Part shown: positions 1 to 5,488 of the stretch, in pieces
Numbering within the stretch: position 1 is the stretch's first letter
Layout: each line of letters starts with the position of its first letter
NCBI GenBank assembly: GCA_021108055.1
Contig: JAIORR010000346.1
Location: 1-7,723, forward strand
DNA length: 7,723 nt
Origin: Candidatus Cloacimonadota bacterium
GTDB taxonomy: Bacteria; Cloacimonadota; Cloacimonadia; Cloacimonadales; TCS61
Reading direction: 5' to 3'
Position numbers and translations under genes: made by a program
The notes under the pieces: generated by a model
Seen by the model: only the letters and a program-made list of their open reading frames with translations
What the model was told of the DNA's origin: nothing
Database searches by the model: none

Positions 1-34
1 AAGAGGTTTCGGAAAGTTTCTTCTCATTTTTCAT
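1..34 (-). CDS. 5' end of a gene leaving the left edge (unknown product)
   Basis: An ATG at 34-32 opens a frame that stays open to the window edge (M K N E K K L S E T S). It is preceded by a strong Shine-Dalgarno sequence, AAGAGGTGG on the minus strand (42-50), 7 nt from the ATG. The spacing and the 75 nt gap from the kinase-like gene's stop suggest the next gene of the same leftward cluster. A second ATG at 27-25 in another frame is also open but sits further from the ribosome site, so the first is preferred. Eleven residues are too few to assign a product. A response regulator or other signalling partner would be a natural neighbour, but nothing visible shows that. Confidence 0.45.
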   Translation of the reverse strand, partial: MKNEKKLSETS

Positions 35-54
35 TTTACAGCCACCTCTTTAAT

Positions 55-74
55 TCTCCCCCTATTTTGGGAGA
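55..74 (-). other. Intergenic hairpin after the kinase-like gene
   Basis: TCTCCC (55-60) and GGGAGA (69-74) form a 6 bp stem with an 8 nt loop, between the kinase-like stop codon (110) and the ribosome site of the edge gene (42-50). In the leftward transcript no U-run follows the stem, so it is not a standard intrinsic terminator. It could be a weak terminator or a processing/stability hairpin between co-transcribed genes. Confidence 0.3.
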
Positions 75-109
75 GTTAGTGGGGGTTATAGATTATCAAT
101 TATGGAAGG

Positions 110-979
110 CTATACAGTTTCATTAATTACTTTCTTAAAACTTATTTTCACCGAAGTTCCATTTTCCCTGTCCAGTTCGACCGTACTATGAAGTTGATCT
201 ACAAGAATATTAACAAGCTGCATGCCAAAAGTCCTGGTATTTCTAATATCAATGTTTTCTGGAAATCCAACGCCATTATCACTAACAGTAAGCACATAAT
301 TATCATTATCCTCTATCTGCAAAGCAATATTTATTTCACCTTTATTTCCTTTTGGAAAAGCATATTTCAGTGAATTTGAGACGAGTTCGTTGATGATCAA
401 TCCACAAGGCAGAGCTATGCTGATATTAACAAAATCAACTTCGATATTCGTGTTCAATTTTATAGCATTCGAATCATTTGCATAAGTACCAAAAAGGTGT
501 CTTAAAATACTTCCCACATAATCTTTAAAATTAATATGTACAAGGTCATCTGCTTCATAAAGATTTTTATGAGCAAGAGCCATCGACACTACCCTGTTAT
601 CGCTTTCCGTAAAGAGTTTCTTCGCTTCCTTATTCCCTGTAGCATCTTTCTGGATTTTGAGCATGCTGGAAATTATCTGCATATTATTTGTTATGCGGTA
701 ATAAACTTCTTTTAACAATCTCCGCTTTTGCTGAAGTTCATTTTCAAGTTCCGTATCTGCCTGTTTACGTAAAGATTCCTGTCTGCATATTTCTATGGTA
801 GAACCCAGAAGAACCGTTATCCAACTTACCTGAATACACCAGAATATAATGTCTGTTCTAATGAAATAGTACACAAAAAACAACAATATTATCGATATTG
901 TTCCTAAAATCGTTAGAAAGATCGAGATCGTATACCACGGCATTTGTCTTTTTAGTTTTGGCGAAAACATACTTGTCAT
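110..979 (-). CDS. Membrane-anchored HisKA_2-type histidine kinase-like protein lacking the phosphoacceptor His
   Basis: This is a 289-residue protein with two predicted membrane helices (about 14-40 and 43-60), a short linker, then a HisKA_2-like dimerisation segment (about 88-165) and a HATPase_c domain (about 190-282). The ATP-binding motifs look intact: N box NELVSNSLKYAF with N197 and N202, D234-x-G-x-G, and G252 in the lid region. In HisKA_2 kinases the core reads roughly EV-HH-RVKNN, and the His before Arg is the phosphoacceptor by analogy with HWE kinases. Here it reads EVYYRITNN, with Tyr at 93 and 94 (codons TAT TAC, 703-698). The following SMALAHKNLYEADDL stretch is typical of the family, so the assignment holds. 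It may be an ATP-binding pseudokinase, a phosphatase-type signalling protein, or phosphorylate an unusual residue. No periplasmic or PAS sensor domain is visible. The start ATG has a weak GGG-containing ribosome site. It probably belongs to the leftward HD/lipoprotein cluster, 78 nt behind the lipoprotein gene. Confidence 0.85.
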   Translation of the reverse strand: MTSMFSPKLKRQMPWYTISIFLTILGTISIILLFFVYYFIRTDIIFWCIQVSWITVLLGSTIEICRQESLRKQADTELENELQQKRRLLKEVYYRITNNMQIISSMLKIQKDATGNKEAKKLFTESDNRVVSMALAHKNLYEADDLVHINFKDYVGSILRHLFGTYANDSNAIKLNTNIEVDFVNISIALPCGLIINELVSNSLKYAFPKGNKGEINIALQIEDNDNYVLTVSDNGVGFPENIDIRNTRTFGMQLVNILVDQLHSTVELDRENGTSVKISFKKVINETV

Positions 980-1057
980 ATTTTTTTCCCTTTTATTATT
1001 TTGATAATATCCATTGCTTAAAAAATAATCACTTAATCAAAGATAGGTAATTTTTTC

Positions 1058-1885
1058 TTATGGAACTATCCTTTTACCTCTTCCGTTATCATTTCCTGGT
1101 GAACTGTTATACACTTCCACAACATTATAAATAACCGCAATGAAATCTTTGCTGAATTGACCATGAAAATAGCTGTGAATACGATTTATATATTCAACAA
1201 CATCCTTTTCATAATCAGTAAGTTCAGGATTTTCAGGATGCAATAAATAAGCTATTGTCTTAAGCTTAAAGGTGGGAATCGCCATAAATACCATCACGGA
1301 AGTAGGATCTGTCATCTGGTTCAGGAATGTCTGTGTTCCGCGCTGAGGGTTTGCATAAAGTTCCAATGAAACCTGCTTATTCAGATCAAATAAAGAATCG
1401 GCTTTTTCATACATTCCTTTCAGGATCTCCAATTTCCTCATAAAGTGCAAAGTATCGGTTTCTGCCAGCATCTGGTTTATCTCTTTTATCTTCTCTCTTT
1501 TAGGAAGGAAACCGCAGCCCTTTATCGCATTGTTAACTCTGAATCCGGAATCTTCCCGCATGTAGCCATAGGTTGCCACGATGGCATTATGAGGTCCCTC
1601 TAAATTTGGCATTTCACCTTTGATAATTCCTTCTAAAGTCCCAATTCTCTCCTTAATATTCCAATTCATGAAAATTTCCGGTAAATTGGTAAGCTCAAAT
1701 TCCTGCCATTTGCCGTCCACCTTTGCCCTGATAATGTTTTCATCCAACCTTGAAGCATCTACGGTTTTCTGAACAAAAGTGTTCCCATCCCATAATTCTT
1801 CACCATATCCGCCACCAGCTTTTTTCTCTGTACAACTGAATGCAACCAGTAAACTAACTAAGATAATTGCTTTGATTAATTTCAT
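1058..1885 (-). CDS. Putative lipoprotein of unknown function
   Basis: This 275-residue protein is of a family I do not recognise. The N-terminus is a lipoprotein signal: MKLIK, a hydrophobic stretch, then a lipobox-like AFSC with Cys18 as the expected lipidated residue, followed by a Gly-rich linker. The mature part is mixed alpha/beta in character and has few Cys (one further, C124). One Trp/Asn/Glu-rich section lies at 70-90, and a helical section rich in Lys, Glu and Leu lies at about 130-175. The Pro-rich end (SSPGNDNGRGKRIVP) looks disordered. There are no obvious catalytic motifs. The start is supported by AAGGAG 5 nt upstream. It begins 14 nt after the HD gene's stop, so the two are almost certainly co-transcribed. 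It may be an envelope component sensed or controlled by the neighbouring signalling proteins, but that is only a context guess. Confidence 0.8.
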   Translation of the reverse strand: MKLIKAIILVSLLVAFSCTEKKAGGGYGEELWDGNTFVQKTVDASRLDENIIRAKVDGKWQEFELTNLPEIFMNWNIKERIGTLEGIIKGEMPNLEGPHNAIVATYGYMREDSGFRVNNAIKGCGFLPKREKIKEINQMLAETDTLHFMRKLEILKGMYEKADSLFDLNKQVSLELYANPQRGTQTFLNQMTDPTSVMVFMAIPTFKLKTIAYLLHPENPELTDYEKDVVEYINRIHSYFHGQFSKDFIAVIYNVVEVYNSSPGNDNGRGKRIVP

Positions 1886-1899
1886 CCTAACTCCTTATT

Positions 1900-2703
1900 T
1901 TATAAATATTTTTTTATTTCTTTACCCTTTACGCCAGCTTCCAATTCAATATATTTTCTTACCGGGCTGAAAGCGATTTTCGGGAAAAGAACTTCTTCTA
2001 TCTGGAAGAAGCCAACGGATTCATACATTTCTACCAATATCTTTATCGGCTTTTTTTCTCCTTTGACGATATTTACTTTTTTGATGGAACTGGAAGAATA
2101 TTTATGGATATCTCCTACCCTGGGTTTATCGGAAAGGATCGTTGTTATTCGTGCTCTTCCCTGTTCCATATCACAGCCATCGCCAACCAACACCAATCCT
2201 GCTTCCAGAGTATGTATCTTCTGCGTTGCCATATGCCCGAAAATGCATTCTATGATCAATGATCTCAAAATAACTTTTTTATTTATATCGCTATGATAGA
2301 ATTGCTCCAGTATCCTATTAATTATCGGAATGGCAAGATTGATGCTCATAAATTCGTGTTTATCTCGGGATACGGTCATTCCAATATCATGTAAAAGAGC
2401 AGCAATCAATACAGCGATCTTACTATCTTCGGTTGTCCCAATCCCTTCTTTTTCCAGGTTGAATTTGATGTCTGCATCAATCAGAAGATCAAACATCAGA
2501 AGTGAATTCATCGCTGCTTTACGCATATGAACGGGACCATGATCGTTAAAGCCCAATCTTTTAATAGAAACAATATTCGCATATTCATGAAGTGCCTGAA
2601 TTTCTTTATCGGAAAAGATGAATTCTGCCACTTTCAGAGCCTTACCGGTTAGTTTTTCTTTGATCTTTCGTTCAAAATCGATCTGCTTAACCGACCTTTT
2701 CAT
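1900..2703 (-). CDS. HD-domain phosphohydrolase-like protein
   Basis: This is a 267-residue soluble protein. The HD superfamily metal-binding residues are visible in order: H59 (GPVHMRK), the H105-D106 pair (ALLHDIGM), and a later D175 in VGDGCDMEQGRARI. H116 and H157 are additional candidate ligands. HD enzymes hydrolyse phosphate esters of nucleotides or cyclic dinucleotides; the substrate here cannot be told. The DGxDMxxGRARI segment and a C-terminal part reading 'VEMYESVGFFQIEEVLFPKI' resemble, from memory, a conserved family of HD proteins found in archaea and some bacteria. It carries no GYP motif and no receiver domain, so it is not a typical RpfG-type c-di-GMP phosphodiesterase. The start is fixed by GGAGGT 4 nt upstream of the ATG. 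It is first in a leftward cluster with the lipoprotein and the kinase-like gene. Confidence 0.85.
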   Translation of the reverse strand: MKRSVKQIDFERKIKEKLTGKALKVAEFIFSDKEIQALHEYANIVSIKRLGFNDHGPVHMRKAAMNSLLMFDLLIDADIKFNLEKEGIGTTEDSKIAVLIAALLHDIGMTVSRDKHEFMSINLAIPIINRILEQFYHSDINKKVILRSLIIECIFGHMATQKIHTLEAGLVLVGDGCDMEQGRARITTILSDKPRVGDIHKYSSSSIKKVNIVKGEKKPIKILVEMYESVGFFQIEEVLFPKIAFSPVRKYIELEAGVKGKEIKKYL

Positions 2704-2721
2704 TCAACCTCCAGTTTCATA

Positions 2722-2737
2722 CCTCAAAAAATTGAGG
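2722..2737. repeat. Inverted repeat in the leader of the HD gene
   Basis: CCTCAA-AAAA-TTGAGG is a perfect 6 bp inverted repeat with a 4 nt loop. It lies 18 nt before the HD gene's ATG and just upstream of its ribosome site. It could be a small operator or a leader hairpin affecting translation. It lacks a U-run and is not a terminator. Confidence 0.35.
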
Positions 2738-2756
2738 ACAGCTTTAATGATTCGTT

Positions 2757-2786
2757 AATTTATTGCAAACATTTTTTTTGTGGCAA
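2757..2786 (-). promoter_or_regulatory. Candidate promoter of the HD/lipoprotein/kinase-like cluster
   Basis: On the minus strand TTGCCA (2786-2781) and TAAATT (2762-2757) are separated by 18 nt, a fair sigma-70-like pair about 54 nt upstream of the HD start codon. The region is very AT-rich, so chance matches are easy. If the host uses a Bacteroidota-type promoter, a different site may be used. Confidence 0.3.
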
Positions 2787-2792
2787 AAATTA

Positions 2793-2821
2793 TTGACACA
2801 GAAAACCGCATTTTTAATTTG
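2793..2821 (+). promoter_or_regulatory. Candidate promoter of the tRNA-Lys/tRNA-Glu unit
   Basis: TTGACA (2793-2798) is followed after 15 nt by TTAATTTG (2814-2821), which matches 7 of 8 positions of the Bacteroidota -7 element TAnnTTTG. It lies 39 nt before the first tRNA base. Exactly the same layout and spacing occurs before the peptidase gene at 5433-5461. A sigma-70-like alternative, TTGACT (2819) with TGTAGT (2843), lies closer to the tRNA. Confidence 0.4.
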
Positions 2822-2860
2822 ACTTTCCGTTTGTAATAGATGTGTAGTTTCGTCATTAAT

Positions 2861-2935
2861 GGGGGTGTAACTCAGTGGTAGAGTATCTGCCTTTTAAGCA
2901 GAGAGTCGACGGTTCAAATCCGTCCACCCTCACCA
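2861..2935 (+). tRNA. tRNA-Lys (anticodon TTT)
   Basis: The full cloverleaf can be drawn. The acceptor is GGGGGTG (2861-2867) with CACCCTC (2925-2931), containing one G-U pair. The D-arm is ACTC/GAGT. The anticodon stem is TCTGC/GCAGA with loop CTTTTAA, giving anticodon TTT at 2893-2895. The T-arm is GACGG-TTCAAAT-CCGTC. The discriminator is A and CCA is encoded (2933-2935). It lies 14 nt before tRNA-Glu and is probably transcribed with it. Confidence 0.96.
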
Positions 2936-2949
2936 AAAATTTATTTTAT

Positions 2950-3025
2950 GTCCCGTTCGTCTAGTGGACTAGGACTCAGGATTTTCATTCCTGCAACAGG
3001 GGTTCGATTCCCCTACGGGATACCA
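2950..3025 (+). tRNA. tRNA-Glu (anticodon TTC)
   Basis: The acceptor is GTCCCGT (2950-2956) with ACGGGAT (3015-3021), the first pair being G-U. The D-arm stem is GTCT/GGAC. The anticodon stem is CAGGA/TCCTG with loop TTTTCAT, giving anticodon TTC at 2984-2986. The T-arm is AGGGG-TTCGATT-CCCCT. The discriminator is A and CCA is encoded (3023-3025). It is followed directly by a strong terminator. Confidence 0.96.
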
Positions 3026-3032
3026 TTTTATG

Positions 3033-3060
3033 AAAGCCGCAATTATGCGGCTTTTTTATT
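3033..3060 (+). terminator. Intrinsic terminator of the tRNA pair
   Basis: AAAGCCGCA (3033-3041), a 4 nt loop and TGCGGCTTT (3046-3054) form a 9 bp stem, and the right arm runs into a T-tract (six T at 3052-3057, then ATT). It ends the tRNA transcript. Read leftward, the same hairpin lies downstream of selB. Its U-tract there is only the stem's own TTT, so it could be a weaker bidirectional terminator. Confidence 0.9.
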
Positions 3061-3070
3061 TGCTTCTTTT

Positions 3071-3213
3071 TCAATTGTTTTTTCTTTTATCCAGGTACAG
3101 GCGTTCTGCAAAGATTAAAATATGCTTTCTGAATTCCTCTTTTTTATTGTTAGATAGAAAGCTTTGATACATGAATTCGGGATTTCGGAAAAGAGCAGGC
3201 TGCTGTCATCCAT
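3071..3213 (-). other. Small ORF(s) behind selB, possibly one gene broken by a frameshift
   Basis: This otherwise gene-free stretch holds two overlapping leftward frames. One starts with an ATG at 3213, 2 nt after the selB stop with AAGGA just before it, and encodes 32 residues (MDDSSLLFSEIPN...) ending at 3115. The other is open across most of the stretch and contains an ATG at 3172 for 33 residues ending at 3071 (MYQSFLSNNKKEEFRKHILI...). The second part has protein-like composition but no ribosome site. Adding one T in the TTTT tract near the end of the first frame's LLF would join them into a 47-residue protein. It could be a small gene with an indel, a remnant, or chance. Nothing identifies a product. 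Confidence 0.25.
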
Positions 3214-3215
3214 CC

Positions 3216-5177
3216 TTATCTTTCCTGCCCTGCGAGATCTTTTCTCACTATTTTCTTTTTCAAAAACCGGTAATTCCCTTTACGCTTAGTTAAATTTTCC
3301 CCATCGAAAAACTCAAGAAGAAGAAGAGCAGTATTGCGGTTACCACGGATCATATCGCGGAATTGGGCTACGGTTATTCCTTCCTTATTTTGCTTTAAGT
3401 GATCTATAAGCAATTCTTTTGCTTCTTCCAAAAAATCAGCATGAATATACTTCATCTGAATAAAATATATTTCTTTTTTATCAGTTAAGTAAGAAAGAAT
3501 CTGATTCAATTTTTTTTCGCTCATTTCTTCTTTTTGCATATTTAAAAAAATGGTATTAAGATCAATAAAATTATTACCGACAGATTTCAGGTATGTATTT
3601 ACATTTTCGATTTTGATCTTTGTTCTATCATCTAATCTGACATCGTGGGAAACCAGCGTCCATGTTTGCTTTACCTGTTTTATTTTTCCTTCTTCTTCCA
3701 GATTCTGAAGAATTAGTTTTAGTGTTAATTTGGTTTTTTCTTCTGGTTGTATTCCAAAAATTCCCAGTAATTCATTGAAGGTTTTTCCGGTTTCCTTTAG
3801 AGGATGTTTTTTATGAAATTCCTGCAAATCTGTTAGAATTTTATTTTGCATTGCAGTATTAAATTTCTTCATAAGAAGTAGAATTCTGTCTTTAGATTGA
3901 TAGAAAATAATATCTCCGGGAAGCTGTCTGAAGATCACATCAATAAGTTCATCCGGGGTCAGATCGAGCTTACTTGCAACTTCCTTGTGAGTAACAGGCA
4001 ATGCAGATTTTCTTACTTCTGCTGCTACGAGTTCATGTAATTTACCGGAAGAGATTTTTCTTACGATTTCAATCTGGGCATCACGGCGACGGCGATGATG
4101 AAGTGGATATGGATCGATGATCTGCCCACCACCAAGAGTCAGATTCCCGGAAGAATTCCTGATTATGAATTTATCTTCATACTGCGCAATGATCGGTTTG
4201 GGAAGATATACCTGTGCAAGGCAGGTTTTCCTGTTTTCCAGCACATCCTCATCGAGAAGGTGAATACGAGCCATCAGCCTATTTGTCCCCAGCAGAAAAA
4301 TAACCTGATTCCATAAACCAAGTTTAACATCCTTTTGGAAAACAGTGATTTTTGCATCTACCAGATTGGTTTCTTTTATTGGTCTATCAGAAAGAACCAT
4401 TCCCCTGCGGAAATCTTTTTGTTTGAAACCAACCAGGTTGAAAGAAGCTCTATCTCCTGCACTGACTTTTTCCACTTCTTTGCCGTGATGTTCTATTTTT
4501 CGGATTCGAAGTTCTCTTTTTCCAGGCAGCAAAAATACCATTCTTTCTTTTGTAATTGAACCTGAAAGAATAGAACCATTCACAATAGTTCCAAATCCTT
4601 CACGACTGAAAACACGATCGGCATACATCCTGAAAGTTCCTTCAAAGTTGCGCTGAGGAATTTTCTGGATGATATCAGTTATTGTTTGTGCAAGTTCATC
4701 TAAACCTTGATTGGTTTCAGATGAGACTTTTACAACGGGTGCATCTTTCAGGAATGAATCTTTCACAAAAGTTTCTACTTCTTCAGTTGCCATTTCAAGC
4801 AGATCTTTATCTACCAGATCGATCTTTGTCAGGACGATTATGCCATATTGAATTCCAAGAGTTTTCATTATTTGCAGATGTTCTTCCGTTTGGGGCATAA
4901 TTCCTTCATCAGCAGCAATAACCAGCATTACAAAATCTATACCGCAAGCTCCCGAGACCATCGTTTTGATAAAATCGGCATGACCGGGAACATCAACAAT
5001 TCCAACACTGCTGCCATCCGGCAGTTCGAGATGAGTAAATCCCAGGTTCATAGTTATCCCGCGTTCCTTTTCCTGTTTATGAGTATCGCAGTCAAAACCG
5101 GTTAACGCCCTGATAAGTGAAGTTTTTCCGTGGTCAACATGTCCGGCAGTTCCCATTATAATATGTTTATCAGTCAT
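3216..5177 (-). CDS. selB: Selenocysteine-specific elongation factor SelB
   Basis: This 653-residue translational GTPase carries selenocysteyl-tRNA(Sec) to UGA codons marked by a SECIS hairpin. The N-terminal G domain has G1 GHVDHGKT (12-19), G2 with RGIT (39-42), G3 DVPGH (62-66) and G4 TKID (117-120). EF-Tu-like beta-barrel domains II-III and the SelB-specific domain follow (about 178-360, with GFGTIVNGSI and GGGQIIDP). The C-terminal part (about 375-640) is the string of winged-helix domains that binds SECIS RNA. Its last one, VAQFRDMIRGNRNTALLLLE to NLTKRKGNYR, closely resembles the RNA-binding WH4 of characterised SelB. The length is near that of E. coli SelB (614) and all GTPase motifs are intact. 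The ATG has an AAGG-type ribosome site about 9 nt upstream. It is divergent from selC, the tRNA it works with, across 138 nt. selA and selD are not in the window. Confidence 0.97.
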   Translation of the reverse strand: MTDKHIIMGTAGHVDHGKTSLIRALTGFDCDTHKQEKERGITMNLGFTHLELPDGSSVGIVDVPGHADFIKTMVSGACGIDFVMLVIAADEGIMPQTEEHLQIMKTLGIQYGIIVLTKIDLVDKDLLEMATEEVETFVKDSFLKDAPVVKVSSETNQGLDELAQTITDIIQKIPQRNFEGTFRMYADRVFSREGFGTIVNGSILSGSITKERMVFLLPGKRELRIRKIEHHGKEVEKVSAGDRASFNLVGFKQKDFRRGMVLSDRPIKETNLVDAKITVFQKDVKLGLWNQVIFLLGTNRLMARIHLLDEDVLENRKTCLAQVYLPKPIIAQYEDKFIIRNSSGNLTLGGGQIIDPYPLHHRRRRDAQIEIVRKISSGKLHELVAAEVRKSALPVTHKEVASKLDLTPDELIDVIFRQLPGDIIFYQSKDRILLLMKKFNTAMQNKILTDLQEFHKKHPLKETGKTFNELLGIFGIQPEEKTKLTLKLILQNLEEEGKIKQVKQTWTLVSHDVRLDDRTKIKIENVNTYLKSVGNNFIDLNTIFLNMQKEEMSEKKLNQILSYLTDKKEIYFIQMKYIHADFLEEAKELLIDHLKQNKEGITVAQFRDMIRGNRNTALLLLEFFDGENLTKRKGNYRFLKKKIVRKDLAGQER

Positions 5178-5315
5178 TTTTTTCTACCTTTAAATATACA
5201 ATTTCTTATCGTAATAAATTTTTACAGATGATGTATTAAGTCAAGGAATGTTACGTATTTTGTTTATATAAAAATTGCTTTACATATAAATCATATTTCG
5301 TTTGTTTGTTTTCTT
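5178..5315. other. Divergent selB-selC intergenic region
   Basis: This 138 nt AT-rich spacer must hold the promoters of both selB (leftward) and selC (rightward). Leftward, TTGACT (5244-5239) is a candidate -35/-33 box with an AT-rich -7 region of no clear match. The rightward candidate is listed separately. No palindromic operator or riboswitch-like fold is evident by eye. Confidence 0.5.
5275..5304 (+). promoter_or_regulatory. Candidate promoter of selC
   Basis: TTGCTT (5275-5280) is followed after 16 nt by TTCGTTTG (5297-5304), 7 of 8 positions of TAnnTTTG. This would start transcription a few bases before tRNA-Sec. A sigma-70-like alternative, TTGTTT (5260) with TATAAA (5285) at a 19 nt spacing, overlaps it. 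Both are weak matches in AT-rich DNA. Confidence 0.3.
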
Positions 5316-5410
5316 AGAGAGGATGGAACTGGTGTTTCAGCCGGTCTTCAAAACCGGTAATGGGCAGCTAAAACTGTCTACGGCAGGTTCGATTCCTGCC
5401 CTCTCGGCCA
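5316..5410 (+). tRNA. selC: tRNA-Sec (anticodon TCA)
   Basis: This selenocysteine tRNA is about 95 nt including encoded CCA. The D-stem has 6 bp (TGGAAC/GTTTCA, 5324-5339) with a 4 nt TGGT loop, a hallmark of Sec tRNAs. The anticodon stem is CCGGT/ACCGG with loop CTTCAAA, giving anticodon TCA at 5348-5350. The long variable arm has a 7 bp stem (5361-5367 with 5374-5380). The T-arm is GCAGG-TTCGATT-CCTGC, and a G precedes CCA. The acceptor end is odd. GAGAGG (5317-5322) pairs with CCTCTC (5400-5405), but if the encoded CCA (5408-5410) is used with G5407 as discriminator, position 1 is A5316 facing G5406, a mismatch, and the acceptor plus T helix has 12 layers rather than the usual 13 of bacteria. 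If processing starts at G5317, the discriminator is G5406 and the encoded tail is GCCA. The partner selB lies divergently next door. Confidence 0.95.
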
Positions 5411-5426
5411 TTTGATTTTCCTTAAA

Positions 5427-5465
5427 ACTACATTGACAGAAAAATAGAATCGATTTTTTTGTAGT
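5427..5465 (+). other. Imperfect AT-rich hairpin between selC and the peptidase gene
   Basis: ACTACA (5427-5432) pairs with TGTAGT (5460-5465). Inside it AAAAAT pairs with ATTTTT around a short loop, leaving TTGACAG bulged on one side. It could act as a weak end of the selC transcript, with its run of seven T, but there is no GC-rich stem. It overlaps the candidate peptidase promoter. Confidence 0.25.
5433..5461 (+). promoter_or_regulatory. Candidate promoter of the peptidase-ComEA-acidic protein operon
   Basis: TTGACA (5433-5438), 15 nt, then TTTTTTTG (5454-5461), 7 of 8 positions of TAnnTTTG. This is the same spacing as the candidate in front of tRNA-Lys. It would give a leader of about 20-25 nt before the ATG at 5489. 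The match relies partly on a T-run, so confidence is modest. Confidence 0.35.
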
Positions 5466-5488
5466 ATGTAGAAAATTGGGACGGTAAT

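Noticed and set aside
2063..2530. Rightward ORFs opposite the HD gene
   Set aside because: They are shadows of a well-supported HD-domain coding sequence with a strong ribosome site.
2861..3025. tRNA cluster as an integration site
   Set aside because: No integrase gene and no repeated 3' tRNA end were found within the window, so there is no sign of an integrated element.
4095..5105. Several rightward ORFs of 72-85 codons opposite selB
   Set aside because: All lie antisense to conserved SelB domains and show no independent start signals.
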